Shown: one piece after another, positions 43,301 through 53,504 of the stretch
How the letters are laid out: every line of letters begins with the position of its first letter
Position numbering within the stretch: position 1 is the stretch's first letter
From: Basidiobolus meristosporus CBS 931.73
Lineage: Eukaryota > Basidiobolomycota > Basidiobolomycetes > Basidiobolales > Basidiobolaceae
Length of the DNA: 64,000 nucleotides
Assembly (NCBI GenBank): GCA_002104905.1
Contig: MCFE01000160.1
Span: 62,001 to 126,000 of the forward strand
Direction of reading: 5' to 3'
Position numbers and translations under genes: made by a program
Notes under the pieces: generated by a model
Told to the model about the DNA's origin: nothing
Database searches by the model: none
What the model saw: the letters and a program-made list of their open reading frames with translations, nothing else

Positions 43301-46300
43301 ATGCCTGAATCGGAGGATCTACAGGAACAAAGGCAAGCTATCTTCAGGAAGCTGAAGCCCTCGTGCGTGTCCCTTCTCGAATGGTCTCCTGATCCTTCTC
43401 CCAATGGCCAGAACGAGCTAACAAGTAGGCTTGATGCACTGTTGGAGTGCCTCCGGACCATTGAAAATCCTCAAACAGCGCTGCATGAGTCTTTGCTTCA
43501 GTACATCTGCTTTCCAATACTCCAAACCTTCACCAAGGGCTGTTTGACATCCGATGCGGCAATGTCCGAAATCCTATTGTGCCTTGAGTATCTGATAGAA
43601 AATTGCTTTGAAAAAATGGATATGGAGTTGAAGATTCGGCTCTTTCTAATCACGGTGGAATTCTTGGGTGAGAAAAGCGAGCTTCAGAGTAAAACCCTTG
43701 GTGTCCCTGGGCTGATCTCCGAAGAGGTAAAGCTGCAAGCCGCCCGTACGCAGGCACCGTTCTTTTTCAACCAGAGAGGCCGCGAACAGCTACCCAGTAC
43801 GCCCAGATGCTCAGGGTTTTTCCTGTACACCGAATCAGGTGTGCCTCAACCACGTATTCAGCTTGTGGTAGCGCGTGTAATCCATACCTTCATCCACTGC
43901 ATTAAAGCTGAGAAGCTGCTAGATCTTCGTCTAGTAGTCCTAAGAAACCTCAACCAATTTATATCGGGTTTTTACAATATGGACATCTTGGCACAGTTCT
44001 TTCCTGGTATATTTACTGGACTATCTTCTATCATACTCGACAATATCGATTGTGGCAATAGCCGGCTGTTAGTAGGCTTGCTGAATGCTCTAGAGAATGC
44101 GATTGTTGGCGCCCTGAATGATGAGATCAACTCGAGCCACATATCTGAGGTGACCTCTCTGGAGCAACTTGGCAATTCGCCGACTCTAATGGCAGAAACG
44201 ACAGACAGGAATATCACCACTTCCACTGAAAATCCAAGCGGAGAAACTTCGCAGAAAGATACGAATTGGATCAACGCAGCCCAGGCTCAAACCAAAACCC
44301 TGTTGATCAAGGTTCTCCGTACCCGCTCCCATCTCGACTGGAAAGTGAGGAATGCTTGTTTGAAACTCTGCTTCAATACACTCTCTCAGTGCCATCGGAT
44401 ACTGAGTTCGTGCTTCTCGATTTTAATCGAGACCTTGGTGCTTGGACTGAATGACTCATACTCGGAGATTGTCTCTACGGCTACAGAGTACATAGAGATG
44501 TTACTTCACCACCCGGACTTGGCCAGTCTGGTGTTGCTGCATTCGAAGCAAAACTTTTACAACCTCATCGATTCACTGCCATCCACCCTAACTAGACACG
44601 ATGAGCTGGTGAAGTACAGCGCCCTCTCCCTTTGCGCGGCATATCTACAAATCATCAGCCGTGATATAGATGAGTTCCTCTCCACCAACTTCAACAAATT
44701 TGTTTCATCGCTGCTGCCTTCGTTGGAGCTTGATTATTCGGACATTCAACTGCTCGAGACACGCGCGCCGAGCGCCTATGACGCCCCAAGTCGTACTACA
44801 GCGATCCCGTCGGAGGCATCCAGGTGGACATGGATGCCAACTTTCCTGAACATACACGAAGATAGAACGGCCAAGCAATTGTCGATGATGTTTAGGTCGT
44901 TTGGTTACTATGGGAATGTCGTATCGCTAATGGACAAACTCCTGTCCAACCTTCGCTCAACCAGAGACACCAAGTATGAAGTGGTCTACATTTTCATTAT
45001 CAACGAATTACTGCACGGCGCACAGGATCGTCTAAGCAGTGGCGAAGAGTCTTCTGGCCAGCACCGAAATGTCTTCTATAGCGTAGCTTCCACTGATGAT
45101 GATCTGAGGACCCATGCCAGGATTACGAAATCCGTATCTCGAGCCATCTTACGGGAATATATGAGCCGATGGAACAACGAATCCATAGAGGAGGATTCGC
45201 CGGATACATCTACCGGTGACACTCCCTACGAATATAACGGCTCTCTACTCAACCCGAGGGCTTCCCGCCAACTCACTGGCTCGCAATCCCCCAGCCACTA
45301 CACCAAAATCCATGAGATTTTGACTATCAAGTCCGTACTATACGGAACAGCTCGTGTTGCAAGCATCCTTGACCGAGAGTTTCGCCGGGAGCTCCTGGAC
45401 GTCTTATACCCATTGATGGAGATGATGGGCCATGACAGCACAGTGCTATATGATTCAGCAACATACTGCGCTGAGACCATACGGGTCTGCTGCCAGTATA
45501 GCTCAGTGCAGAACATGATCGCTGAGAATGCGGACTATCTCGTCAATGCCATGTCACACAAGTTTGCGTTTTCTTCGGCGCATTCCCAAGTCCCCCACGT
45601 CTTGCGGGCATTCTTGTGTATTTTAGGCGCACAGGCACTCCCACTGATTGAAGATATGATTGACGACATTCTGGATACTCTGGACAACAATCGAGAGCAC
45701 TATGATATTTGCAGCCAGCTGCTTGCGGCGTTGGACGATTTCCTAGGCTTGACGTTGGAGGTCATCCGCTCATCTGAAGGTCAGGAGGGCTCCACCCGTA
45801 AGGTGGCCGAGACAAGACCGTCGCAGTTCGACAACTTCCTGGCGTGGTACAGAGCCGACGCGGAGGATTCCGATCTACTCCTTGAAACACTCTACACCTC
45901 TGGCACGCCAGACAGCAAACCAAATCAAGCGGACCCCAGCACCAGCGACACTGATCAGAGTCGAGTGTCGATGATGATTACGCAGAAATCCATCCTTTAC
46001 CTTACGGCGAAAACGGCCAAGATGAGGTCGCTGGCCACCAACATCCTTGCCAAAGGATTGAAGATCGTTGGCCCGTCAGATACATACACGTTAATCAACG
46101 ACGCGTGGCCAAGTCTATACCACCTCCTGGAGAGTAAAGAGAGCATGCTAGTCTTCAAGACCGTAAGACTTATCCAAGAAATAGCCGAGGACCATGCAGA
46201 GTTCGCCAGCAAGCGGTTTGTTTCTCAGATCTGGCCTTATTTCTCAAGGTTGTTCACCGCCAATCGCTCGCAGCTCAGGAAGCGCCATTCATTGGAGCCC

Positions 46301-46675
46301 AGCTTTCACGTCGATCACCGTGAATCGCAAAAGCTCCTCGTCGCCGTCCTAGAGGCAACTAGCACCATGCTCTTACACTTGAGTATTCCTATTCGGAAGG
46401 TCCGGTCGATATGTGAGGCTGTAGCACCTGTGGCCATGAATGACTCAGACCCACAGGTCCAGCAGGCGATCTCGCAGGTGTTTAGTTCGGTGGCCCGTAG
46501 ATTCCCTGACGTGTTTTGGGTGTTTATCAACAGTGGGGATGGCAAGGCCGGCATGGCTCAGCCACCAGCGGAATTAAAGCCGATAGTCTTGCCCAACATA
46601 TACGATGAATCCACACGGCGAGCCTGCCATTCGCTACGCTACCTGTTAGAGGAGAGAAACCCTGAGCATGGCTAG
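43301..46675 (+). CDS. TTI1: TTI1-like HEAT-repeat protein (TTT complex)
   Basis: A single open frame of 1124 codons from ATG 43301 (MPESEDLQEQRQ); the frame is open further up to 43214, but that part looks like intron. The N-terminus FRKLKPSCVSLLEW followed by LHESLLQYICFPIL is the TTI1 start (family: FxxLKPxCVxL, then xYVLFPL), and the rest is a long alpha-helical solenoid with HEAT-like helix pairs (for example LLVAVLEATSTMLLHLSIPI and DSDPQVQQAISQVFSSVARR near the C-terminus, a region conserved in the family). TTI1 binds TEL2 and TTI2 in the TTT co-chaperone complex that stabilises PI3K-like kinases such as TOR, ATM and ATR. Length fits fungal TTI1 (about 1000-1150 aa). Alternative: another HEAT scaffold; the N-terminal motif makes TTI1 most likely. 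Confidence 0.7.
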   Translation: MPESEDLQEQRQAIFRKLKPSCVSLLEWSPDPSPNGQNELTSRLDALLECLRTIENPQTALHESLLQYICFPILQTFTKGCLTSDAAMSEILLCLEYLIENCFEKMDMELKIRLFLITVEFLGEKSELQSKTLGVPGLISEEVKLQAARTQAPFFFNQRGREQLPSTPRCSGFFLYTESGVPQPRIQLVVARVIHTFIHCIKAEKLLDLRLVVLRNLNQFISGFYNMDILAQFFPGIFTGLSSIILDNIDCGNSRLLVGLLNALENAIVGALNDEINSSHISEVTSLEQLGNSPTLMAETTDRNITTSTENPSGETSQKDTNWINAAQAQTKTLLIKVLRTRSHLDWKVRNACLKLCFNTLSQCHRILSSCFSILIETLVLGLNDSYSEIVSTATEYIEMLLHHPDLASLVLLHSKQNFYNLIDSLPSTLTRHDELVKYSALSLCAAYLQIISRDIDEFLSTNFNKFVSSLLPSLELDYSDIQLLETRAPSAYDAPSRTTAIPSEASRWTWMPTFLNIHEDRTAKQLSMMFRSFGYYGNVVSLMDKLLSNLRSTRDTKYEVVYIFIINELLHGAQDRLSSGEESSGQHRNVFYSVASTDDDLRTHARITKSVSRAILREYMSRWNNESIEEDSPDTSTGDTPYEYNGSLLNPRASRQLTGSQSPSHYTKIHEILTIKSVLYGTARVASILDREFRRELLDVLYPLMEMMGHDSTVLYDSATYCAETIRVCCQYSSVQNMIAENADYLVNAMSHKFAFSSAHSQVPHVLRAFLCILGAQALPLIEDMIDDILDTLDNNREHYDICSQLLAALDDFLGLTLEVIRSSEGQEGSTRKVAETRPSQFDNFLAWYRADAEDSDLLLETLYTSGTPDSKPNQADPSTSDTDQSRVSMMITQKSILYLTAKTAKMRSLATNILAKGLKIVGPSDTYTLINDAWPSLYHLLESKESMLVFKTVRLIQEIAEDHAEFASKRFVSQIWPYFSRLFTANRSQLRKRHSLEPSFHVDHRESQKLLVAVLEATSTMLLHLSIPIRKVRSICEAVAPVAMNDSDPQVQQAISQVFSSVARRFPDVFWVFINSGDGKAGMAQPPAELKPIVLPNIYDESTRRACHSLRYLLEERNPEHG

Positions 46676-46695
46676 CCTCCGTCGTCCACACCAGC

Positions 46696-46970
46696 CTAAC
46701 CCTTCACCACTCGATCAGGAACCTCCCGTATGTACCAGACACACTGTTCCACCATCCCCAGTCTGTTTAGAAGCGAATCATATTTGTCTTTCAGTTCACA
46801 ACACGAAACCCAATTGGTCATATTGTTCTCCCTCTTGATCGGTCTCCCTTCATCGCCATTGACAATGATATAATCAAACTTTGTTGGAATACACAATGAT
46901 GCTACGTGAGATTGATTTTCAACCAAAGATTTTACGGGATCAATGTTATGATTTATTCAATTTTAAATCG
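46696..46970 (-). pseudogene. Orphan coding-like stretch, antisense between genes
   Basis: The minus strand is open from about 46970 to TAG 46696 and reads TKFDYIIVNGDEGRPIKREN and LKDKYDSLLNRLGMVEQCVW, with amino acid usage typical of a real protein. There is no in-frame ATG before NNM, and CACGTAG or CAACAAAG could be 3' splice sites, so it looks like a last exon. However, only about 80 bases separate it from the next gene on the other strand, leaving no room for upstream exons. It may be a relic or an exon of an overlapping gene. I do not recognise the family. Confidence 0.35.
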
Positions 46971-47053
46971 CCCAATTTACTGAGCCCGAATGGCACGAGT
47001 CCTTCTCCCAGACAGCCCTAGCTTACGTTCATCACCACCACCTTAGGTCTGAC

Positions 47054-47610
47054 ATGTATTATCCTTGCGAAGCGGAACTACCGGAAGATCCACGCCTCTC
47101 GGTGCAGATATTCGGCTCTTCAGTATCCGGGAATCTACAAGTTCGTTTAAACCCTCCATTTTACCTTAGTCGAATCGGTTTGTTTTGCCTGGACTCGAGA
47201 AAGAACCACATACTCACCACCATTCCTCAACGAATTCACCTTTGACCCAACCCAATAGATAAAAACCCAACAAAAGCGGCTCGAATCCATCCTGAACGCC
47301 CGCCGGATCCCGTTTGTTTTCATTGACGTGGCCGCAAGCACTGCAGCCAAGAACTACATGCGCAACATCAACCCCACCCCTACGGTGGTCCTTCCGCAGA
47401 TCTTCGTGGACGGCTCGTTTCGTGGAGTAAGTGCCATATAGAGAAACCAACGGCAACCGAACCATCCCTCCGGTGCCTCCCTTTTCACTAACCACCACTC
47501 ACCTGCTGCTTCCATTTCCCTCTCTTCGGTAGTTCTTTCGTCAATTCGAGGAGGCAAATGACCGGGACGAACTCACGGAGTTTCTGGGCTTCGACACCAA
47601 CCAAAAATAA
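47054..47610 (+). CDS. SH3BGR/glutaredoxin-like small protein
   Basis: Three exons, 47054-47140, 47259-47426 and 47533-47610, giving 110 aa. The spliced protein reads LSVQIFGSSVSGNLQ-IKTQQ-KRLESILNARRIPFVFIDVA, then ASTAAKNYMR, LPQIFVDGSFRG-FFRQFEEAN and DELTEFLGF. This is the thioredoxin-fold SH3-binding Glu-rich (SH3BGR) family, which resembles glutaredoxin but lacks the CxxC pair; here the active-site position reads SSVSG. The cis-Pro segment LPQIFVDG is conserved. Introns: 118 nt beginning GTTCGT (weak 5' site), and 106 nt GTAAGT...TAG. Function in fungi is not established; no redox activity expected. Start: the only ATG upstream of the first strand in this frame. Confidence 0.75.
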
Positions 47611-48227
47611 CCGGAGGATATTTGCTGGCCAAACCGACCGGGCTTTAGAGAACTGGCTGCGCGAAGCGTCACCTGATGTGTAAACGCCATGCATAGGTGG
47701 TACTTTCCTCCCAAAAGGAGTCCCAAGAGCACCTGTTCCTAGGGGCCCCGTATCTAACCATCAAGCATTGTACTACTCTATTGCCTCTGAACCAGGTTGA
47801 CATTATTAAATCACCCCTGATTCTATCCCAGTCCAGCTACTGTGGCCCCCTTGGGGTATGATTTTTCACCAGTGGTGGTTGGCCCGGTGGGAGTGGCATC
47901 TAAATCGCTTAGAGTCTGTTCTTAAAACAATGAACGCCACCTGATTTTGTGTGCCTCTATGAATTACCAGACCACTTTCTACGGTGCCCAGGTATATATT
48001 TTGTTGTGGGGGGATGTTCAGCGAGGTATCTTAAGGAACTTCAAAGGGAACGCCTTGTTCTGCAGTTTCAAATGATTTAAATTCCACGGGCCATTTACTT
48101 GGTCATATATTAGCTTAAAATCAAGCCCTCTCTCGTGTGTCCTGGAGAGCTTGAAGGTCACCTCATAACGGCAGGCGATGACACCACCGATAACCATCAT
48201 CTGGTGATTCAAGTATGATAAGCGAGT
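47611..48227. other. Intergenic, no gene seen
   Basis: Tail-to-tail region between the SH3BGR-like gene (+) and the tail-anchored protein gene (-). It has only short ORFs without coding character. Confidence 0.5.
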
Positions 48228-48986
48228 TCAGAGGAAGAGGAAAAGCAGAAACAGAACGAGTAGCAGGGTGTTTTGAATTAGTGGGGAGGAGGTGATGTTC
48301 CCAGCATTAGGATAAATCCTCTCACAGAACCTGAATCGAGCGAGATGGAGAATGGGGTTAGGGGATACGTTGATTGGCACTGATGGGGGCCAGACTTACT
48401 TCCTCCACTCGAAGTGATTTTCGGCCTGCTTCTGCACCGATGCTTCCCTTCGTTTCATTAGGATCGCCTCGACAATTTCTGGATGCTGTTGGATCAAAGT
48501 ACAGCAGCAACAGCAGCGATGATTGGACCTCAAAGACCCGTCGTCCAACAAACAATTACCGTTCTTTCGCTCGAGTGGAAACCCATTATATTGCAGACTT
48601 CTGCTCAGTTTCCGGGTGGCCGCTTCAACAGAGTCGCCCCTTCTCCTCACAGGATACCTATCTACACTTTCATCTTGATGCGAGCTGAATCCTGATTCAT
48701 CCGATTCGTCCCAGGAGGCATACCTCTCCCTCTCATAGCACCTATAGTCTTGCGGAGGAGCGTAGCCACGTGTTTGACGCCTACTCTTGGAGTATCGCCG
48801 GCTGCCCCTCCTTTCAGGACCTAGGCGATGGTGGAAGCTACGCTCATGATCTCCCCAATCATTAGTAGTATCAAAATCGGCATCATACCATTTATACCGT
48901 TTTCTGTAGTAACGTTGCTTAAGATGAGTATCAGTGGGTTTATTCAAAAACTGGGGTGTATGGGGGTCGTCCGAGAGGTATGACAT
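48228..48986 (-). CDS. Tail-anchored protein with five-Cys cluster
   Basis: Two exons: 48986-48400 and 48330-48228, giving 229 aa. The first exon runs to AGGAA followed by GTAAGT; the 69-nt intron has CCTAACC and ends TTCAG; splicing keeps the frame and adds KFCERIYPNAGNITSS and then NTLLLVLFLLFLFL before TGA. The result is a hydrophilic, Arg/Tyr/Ser/Asp-rich protein (YYRKRYKWYDADFD, ERRGSRRYSKSRRQTRGY) with NHRCCCCCTLIQQHPEIV at about 160-175 and a single C-terminal membrane helix. That is the layout of a tail-anchored protein facing the cytosol; the Cys run could be palmitoylated. Without the intron the protein would end at WRK and have no membrane segment. Family not recognised. Confidence 0.65.
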
Positions 48987-49473
48987 TTTCAGGCTAAGAA
49001 TAAAGGGCTAGGTGCTAAGGTGAAATGACTTGGAGAAGGAGCAAACCTCTCTTATCAATGAGATGGGCTTGCGTTTATACTAGTACTTACCTGACGGTGA
49101 TGGATCACGTGACATGCCAAGCCACTGAGCCTCCGGTTGCATTAGAATTACGCATTAGATCATACAACCGAAATGTCTTACATGCCCAACACAGTTTCAA
49201 CCCAAGAGGGGATCTCACTGGATATTCTCCGAGCTTAAAACCATTGCAAAGCCAGCATGCGTACGTACAGTACATGGTACACACTCCAGTCCAGTGATTG
49301 TATATATGGTGCAGCGCATGATTTGATGAATCGGTTACAGGGGATAGGGTGACTGGTTATATAGATGCGAGCATTCTTTATTGCTGGTGGGTTTTGAACC
49401 TTTACTTGACAGAAAGGCATTAACAAAATGGATAGTTTTACTTATTATTCTCCAGGAAATGTATTTTCTACGA
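48987..49473. other. Intergenic, no gene seen
   Basis: Upstream of the tail-anchored protein gene and downstream of the trehalase gene. A 90-codon ORF at 49025-49297 has no recognisable features. Confidence 0.5.
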
Positions 49474-51533
49474 CTAACGGAACTTCAGGTTATGGACCTT
49501 ACGGTTGCAGTCGGTGGGGTACTTGAGCTTGTCTCCCCAAAGATTTAAAGTCCAAAGAGTCACCCCGTTGGTCCATCCAAAACCGTCTTGCACCTCATAC
49601 TCTCCACCTCCACCAGCCACACCCAATCTGGTGACATCGAACTTCTCGAACATGTGCCCAGTGTCATTGTTGCCAGGAATGGGCTCCAGCAGTCCTGGGA
49701 TAGAGCCTCCGGTCATTCTCCAGCCACAGTACGCTGCATCAACCATACGTTGGGCCAAGGTCAGCCCTAGCTTGTCAAGTCTCTGTTTGGTGTTTGTGTC
49801 CTTGATATGGTTGTTGACGGAGATCACCGACTTCATTAGAACGTACTGAAGTGGCGGCCATGCGTTGGGGAAATCCCATTGCAGGGTAGAATTGATCTCA
49901 GTGGTTGGAATGCCAGCGACAAATTTGTTCGCGAACTGCTCCACGATGGAGAAGGTCTTCATCACCTTGTTGGGTCGGGTGATGAAACCGTTAGGGAAAA
50001 TCTCCGCCCAGAATGGCCAGTAATTGGAGGGAGTGAACAGCTTTTGGACCGACCCGCTGGTCGCATTGAAATCGTAGTAATGAAGATCCTGCTCGTCCCA
50101 GAGAAGCTTGAGGATGTTGCTCTTTCGAGTATTGGCCACCTTGTTGTAGTATTGGATTTTGTCCCCGGTCTGGTTCGCCTGGACAGTCTGATGGAACTCT
50201 GCCAACGTTTTTTCGTTCATGTACAGAATCGCATTGAGGTCTGTGGGTACCACTTGGCGAGTATTCAGGGTACGCAAAATGGCCGGGCCTGACTCATTCT
50301 TGGTGGGATACACCTTGAGCCATCTAACACTATAATCCCATCCTAAGCGCCTCAGGTTAGCTACATCATCACGAAACCCCCATGCGCGTCAAACACTTAC
50401 CACTTTCAGCGCCGGTGGCGAGATCAGCATAGAGTCCTTTCTTCCCTTCCTCGTCAAGGGTCGACCCCTCCACGGTGACATAGTCCTCCATGTAGGATTC
50501 TGGGCGAGGCTGATCGTTTATGGTGTTGTAGTGGCTCAGCTTGTATTTTTTCCCGTGGTCAATCTCTATTGTGTGGTTTTTGACCCAGAAATCGTATTCT
50601 TTGTCGAGGGTGGGCAGAGCACGACGAAGTAGGTCCATGTCTTTCGTCTTCTCGTAGTAGATCTTGACCATCTGGGTCAACATGGGAGGTTGAGAACGAT
50701 TAAGGTAGTATATGCGGGCACCATTTGCTAAGGGGGAAGTTAGCAAGGGCGATCCATATTGAGGGGGAACCACAAACACTTACGCATAAAGCCGTATTTG
50801 TCCACTAGATCAAGGAAATTCTCAATCATGTTCTTGGCGGTACCTGGAAGCTCACTGAGCAGCAAACCTTCGATCACGAAGTAGGTATCCCTAATGAAAG
50901 GATTAACCACGAGTGCAATGCAGCAACGATCCGGATCTCAAACCACCCACCAGTAATAGATTTCTCTAAAGCGTCCACCAGGTATGACGAATGGTCGCTT
51001 GATATCCAGCAAAGAGGTGACACACCCTGCACATAAGAAGGACTCATCCATACGTCTTGTCAGCTTCTTCCAGTAGCTGTGCACAACCTGGGCCCAGCCA
51101 CGGAGAATCTCATCCTTGATGTTATTCAGAAACTCCGGCTGGTCTTTGTACTCTGGCAAATCGGCAGGCACCAGCTCCTTGCCGGCCTCAAGAAAATTCT
51201 CCTTGACAAACTGTGCTATAGTGTCGTTGTTTGCGGTGGCCGAGAGGGTGTTGAACGCGGCCAAGACCTGGTCAAGGGGCTTGGATGTAGGCTAGAGGCA
51301 GATTGGGGTTAGAATCGAAGACATCACCCAACACAGGGCCGCCGGGTATTTACCTGGTCGACGAAAGTTTTGGAGTCTGGATAGAGCTTGGCTTTTTGGA
51401 TTCGGTCTAGCAGAGGGCCTGGGCAGTATATAGGTGAATCACAACCTACAGCATTGGTTGATAGGATTTCCGACGAGAACAACAAAGCAGCAGTAAGCCA
51501 CTTGACTGACAAGAAGTGTTGAAGTACTGGCAT
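49474..51533 (-). CDS. Secreted alpha,alpha-trehalase, GH37
   Basis: Five exons: 51533-51354, 51291-50951, 50890-50784, 50727-50401, 50342-49474; 607 aa. Introns of 62, 60, 56 and 58 nt join the GH37 signatures: PGGRFREIYYW-DTYF (residues about 162-178, split by intron 2) and QWDFPNAWPP (473-482), plus GGGGEYEVQDGFGWTNG near the C-terminus. It hydrolyses trehalose to two glucoses. The N-terminus MPVLQHFLSVKWLTAALLFS is a signal peptide, and CDSPIYCPGPLLDRIQKAK with DSKTFVDQ follows, a phrase typical of animal, plant and bacterial trehalases. It lacks the N-terminal calcium/phospho-regulatory part of fungal neutral trehalase and is not the GH65 acid trehalase. It is therefore likely an extracellular or cell-wall enzyme that uses external trehalose. 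Each exon junction restores the family frame, so the model is firm. Confidence 0.9.
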
Positions 51534-51640
51534 GGTGAGAATAGAACAGGGATCACTTGGTATCTCGGATTAACCAAAGGAAACACCAAGCTAATAATTG
51601 ATGAACGACGGACTACTGCCGCATCTGGTCGCACCTCCGT

Positions 51641-51648
51641 TATTTATA
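51641..51648 (-). promoter_or_regulatory. TATA box of the trehalase gene
   Basis: On the minus strand TATAAATA lies 108 bases before the trehalase ATG (51533) in otherwise mixed sequence. The match and distance fit a fungal core promoter. Confidence 0.5.
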
Positions 51649-52213
51649 AGCAGGAGCCCGCTGCGCTGTCATGTTTTTCTGTCCCTAATGGATTCAAACC
51701 TAAAAACATGCTGCTCAGGCAACGTTGTGATGTCCCTTGTATTCTATTATTCAGATCCAAATATTAACCGATACAATGGTTGCTCTGCTGATCAAAATGA
51801 ATCGCGTTGGAAGGTTCGATTTAATTATGACATCGACATTGATCTCGACAAGTTGCGCGGATGCATAATAGCAAGTTAGGCCATCGGTGCCCACACCCAA
51901 ACCACATATGACAACTTACAACGGCAGTGATTCGAGTACGCTGTCCCGAGTATCCAGCCCAAGGCCATCCAGTTTGGAACTTGCCACCGCACTGAGCAAA
52001 CGGGAGAATGTCGTACTGGGCATGTTGTACTCGCTGTCATATTACGCCTAAGCTGACAAATGGTCAGGAATCCCATCCATGCATCAGGCCTTTAGCCTTC
52101 TCTCATTGACGCAATTTTAAATGAATAGTCCACAGGGCCAATGTTGAGGCTATGGCAGCATCATACTAAGTACGTCAAATGAACACGAAGTATTCATCGC
52201 TTGTTTCACCCGA
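51649..52213. other. Intergenic, no gene seen
   Basis: Region upstream of the trehalase gene. Short ORFs only, none with coding character. Confidence 0.5.
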
Positions 52214-52897
52214 TTAGCATGATATCATCCAGTAGTTTGATCTTATCTCAGATGCTGGTAATTGGATGCCTTGACAGATATAGAAACCCTGATGTAACCA
52301 GACACAGCAATACATTCTCAGGGTTGGGATTAATTTAATGGAATGCAAACGATGTTCCAGAGGAACTGACTGTCCAAGAGGTTGCATAAACCTGGTTCTG
52401 AATTTGGCAGACACTGAGAGCCAGGGGCGCCAAGAGCCCCGAGGCCAATAGTCGCGGGCGGCTTCCTCCTGGTCCCACCAAGCTTTGTACAGAAACATGA
52501 GCAATGATCGAGCCCGGAAGCGCTCGCCTGGGTGGTTGGCGAACCAGACGGCTTGATTCACCGTTAAAGTTCTGCCAGGTACGCCCAATAAACACCGCAC
52601 AGGGCTGTTTACTATTGCCCTCTGGGCTCTTAGAAGCAGACACAGGCTTTCCCACAGCCCTGATTGGTGGGCTATTAATTTGACCAGGACGTGAAACCTT
52701 GCTGCCCACTCAACTAATGCAACTAATTTGGATAGAAAATCTCCCAGAGTAACACCTAAGCATTTACCAAATCCATCTGCAGATTGTGGGGAAGGTATAC
52801 AAACCCGGCAGTGCTGCTGTAGGTCTTTAATTAGGATCGTATTCGACTGGTGTGCATCCGCTCCTGGATGTAATGCTGCTCGAGGGATTCGAGAAGC
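52214..52897 (-). CDS. Hypothetical ORF, doubtful
   Basis: A 227-codon open frame from ATG 52897 (MASRIPRAALHPGADAHQSN); the frame is open upstream to 52999 without ATG. Composition is Ala/Leu/Arg rich with LVALVEWAARFHVLVKLIAH and FRARSLLMFLYKAWWDQEEA. I see no family motif, no signal peptide and no splice-supported extension. Length alone is the argument for it; it could be a chance ORF in GC-richer DNA. The interval 52900-53500 holds nothing else I can support. Confidence 0.25.
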   Translation of the reverse strand, partial: ASRIPRAALHPGADAHQSNTILIKDLQQHCRVCIPSPQSADGFGKCLGVTLGDFLSKLVALVEWAARFHVLVKLIAHQSGLWESLCLLLRAQRAIVNSPVRCLLGVPGRTLTVNQAVWFANHPGERFRARSLLMFLYKAWWDQEEAARDYWPRGSWRPWLSVSAKFRTRFMQPLGQSVPLEHRLHSIKLIPTLRMYCCVWLHQGFYICQGIQLPASEIRSNYWMISC

Positions 52898-53504
52898 CAT
52901 GCAGATGTATAACGGTAGGTGGCGAACGGCCACTCTACTGGAATGATTGGCTTGCGGAAATGGCGATGCCTGTGGATGTGGGGACCCTGCATCGACCAAG
53001 GCAGTACGGACTACACCTTAGCCAGAGCCTAATATACAACATCCCCGCGCTTCAATTGGTGGAGAAGCCAACCTGGATGTGTTGCCGTGTTTTTTTGGTT
53101 TGTGGGGATCTAATTGGCTGGTAGGTGACCAGCGCTCTTCGGGTTAGCTCAGGTTGGTATGCTCTGATGGGTCACCTGGATTGTCGCAGATATACCGTTA
53201 ATGCTAGCATTCGAGTGGTTTCAAGAGTCACTATGAATAGACGTTCCAAGGCTTCGAATCTGGCAAGAATATCCACCCGATGCTAATTGGATCACTCGCC
53301 ACGCCTGCTGCCACTGTGGGCTGCTTTGCTCAAACCGCAGATCTAGCGAGATGTCCGGCGATTTCGAAGATCAGCGAGAGTTTGGGAAATATGCTTTATT
53401 TAGGGACCTCGAGTGTGTGAACGGTTCGTAATGGGAATGTGTGCGAGTTAACCAGACAATTAGTAACAGTGCAACCGAGTCGTGGCTTGGATGCTTCCAA
53501 AAAT

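Noticed and set aside
43972-46554. Several antisense ORFs of 60-100 codons within the TTI1-like gene.
   Set aside because: They are shadows of a long conserved coding frame and have no features of their own.
47214-47732. Minus-strand ORFs of 63-94 codons over the SH3BGR-like gene.
   Set aside because: They cover its exons and introns on the wrong strand; the plus-strand spliced model matches a family.
53235-53260. B-box-like GGCTTCGAATCTGG as a tRNA gene.
   Set aside because: No cloverleaf arms or matching A box upstream could be found.
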